Source: Desulfovibrionaceae bacterium
GTDB lineage: Bacteria > Desulfobacterota > Desulfovibrionia > Desulfovibrionales > Desulfovibrionaceae
DNA: 9,831 nucleotides
NCBI GenBank assembly: GCA_009783115.1
Contig: WRHT01000038.1
Span: 1-9,831, forward strand
Reading direction: 5' to 3'
Part shown: positions 9,707-9,831 of the stretch, one piece after another
Numbering within the stretch: the stretch's first letter is position 1
How the letters are laid out: every line of letters starts with the position of its first letter
Notes under the pieces: generated by a model
Databases searched by the model: none
What the model saw: the letters and a program-made list of their open reading frames with translations, nothing else
What the model was told of the DNA's origin: nothing
Program-made: the position numbers and the translations under genes

Positions 9707-9831
9707 TTAACGCAGTTCACCCATGACCGTGTTCAGTTCATGGGCCATCTGGGAAAGCTCATGCACGGCGGAGGAGGCCTGGACCATGCCGCCGGTGGTC
9801 TCTCCGACAATCCGGTTGATTTCCTCGATGG
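9707..9831 (-). CDS. methyl-accepting chemotaxis protein, C-terminal end only
   Basis: The complement reads 40 codons to a TAA at 9709-9707: IEEINRIVGETTGGM (15 residues), then about 25 residues of coiled-coil pattern ending NTVMGELR. IEEIN-IV-ETT-GM followed by small residues and heptad hydrophobics (AVHELSQMAHEL) is the usual end of the long cytoplasmic signalling coiled coil of chemoreceptors, after the CheA/CheW-contacting hairpin. The sensor, membrane segments, HAMP region and hairpin tip lie outside the window, so the ligand cannot be guessed. There is no NWETF-type C-terminal pentapeptide, so no CheR tether is visible. The gene converges on rsfS and shares the hairpin with it. It is probably unrelated in function to the + strand unit. 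Confidence 0.82.
   Translation of the reverse strand, partial: IEEINRIVGETTGGMVQASSAVHELSQMAHELNTVMGELR

Noticed and set aside
9704..9713. GCGTTAACGC palindrome as an operator
   Set aside because: It covers the chemoreceptor stop codon at the 3' end of two convergent genes, where an operator is unlikely, and a single 10-base palindrome can arise by chance.

Overview
This 9.8-kb window is a densely packed block of conserved housekeeping genes. It reads as one long + strand transcription unit, and it meets a convergent chemotaxis gene at the right edge. The order on the + strand is radA (5' end outside the window), clpS, clpA, aat, uvrB, ligA, dapB, rsfS. The largest gap between these genes is 30 bases. 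Two junctions are ATGA stop/start overlaps, and radA/clpS overlap by 8 bases. At 9707-9831 the - strand carries the last 40 codons of a methyl-accepting chemotaxis protein. A 12-bp inverted repeat between the convergent genes probably ends transcription from both sides.

The organism is a Gram-negative, moderately GC-rich bacterium. A separate ClpA with its adaptor ClpS, together with Aat, is typical of Proteobacteria in the broad sense. The clpS-clpA-aat-uvrB-ligA-dapB order next to radA resembles what I remember of Desulfovibrio-type genomes (Desulfovibrionales). That placement is inference from remembered gene order, not a search.

The genes fall into three functional groups. RadA, UvrB and LigA act in DNA recombination and repair: branch migration and strand exchange, damage verification in nucleotide excision repair, and nick sealing. 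Aat, ClpS and ClpA form most of the bacterial N-degron route: Aat adds Leu or Phe to a protein N-terminus, ClpS recognises it, and ClpA unfolds the substrate for ClpP, which is not encoded here. DapB (lysine and peptidoglycan-precursor synthesis) and RsfS (ribosome silencing) close the unit.

The key catalytic and binding residues I looked for are present in each complete gene. I see no insertion sequence, prophage, CRISPR array, RNA gene or foreign-looking stretch, and no gene-free stretch over 300 bases. No unknown system is evident. The points worth a second look are small. They are the contiguous N-degron cassette, a slippery A7 site in clpA whose -1 frame runs open into aat, a canonical T_TTT_TTA heptamer near the end of uvrB, a G9 run inside dapB, and a shared hairpin with weak T-tracts.
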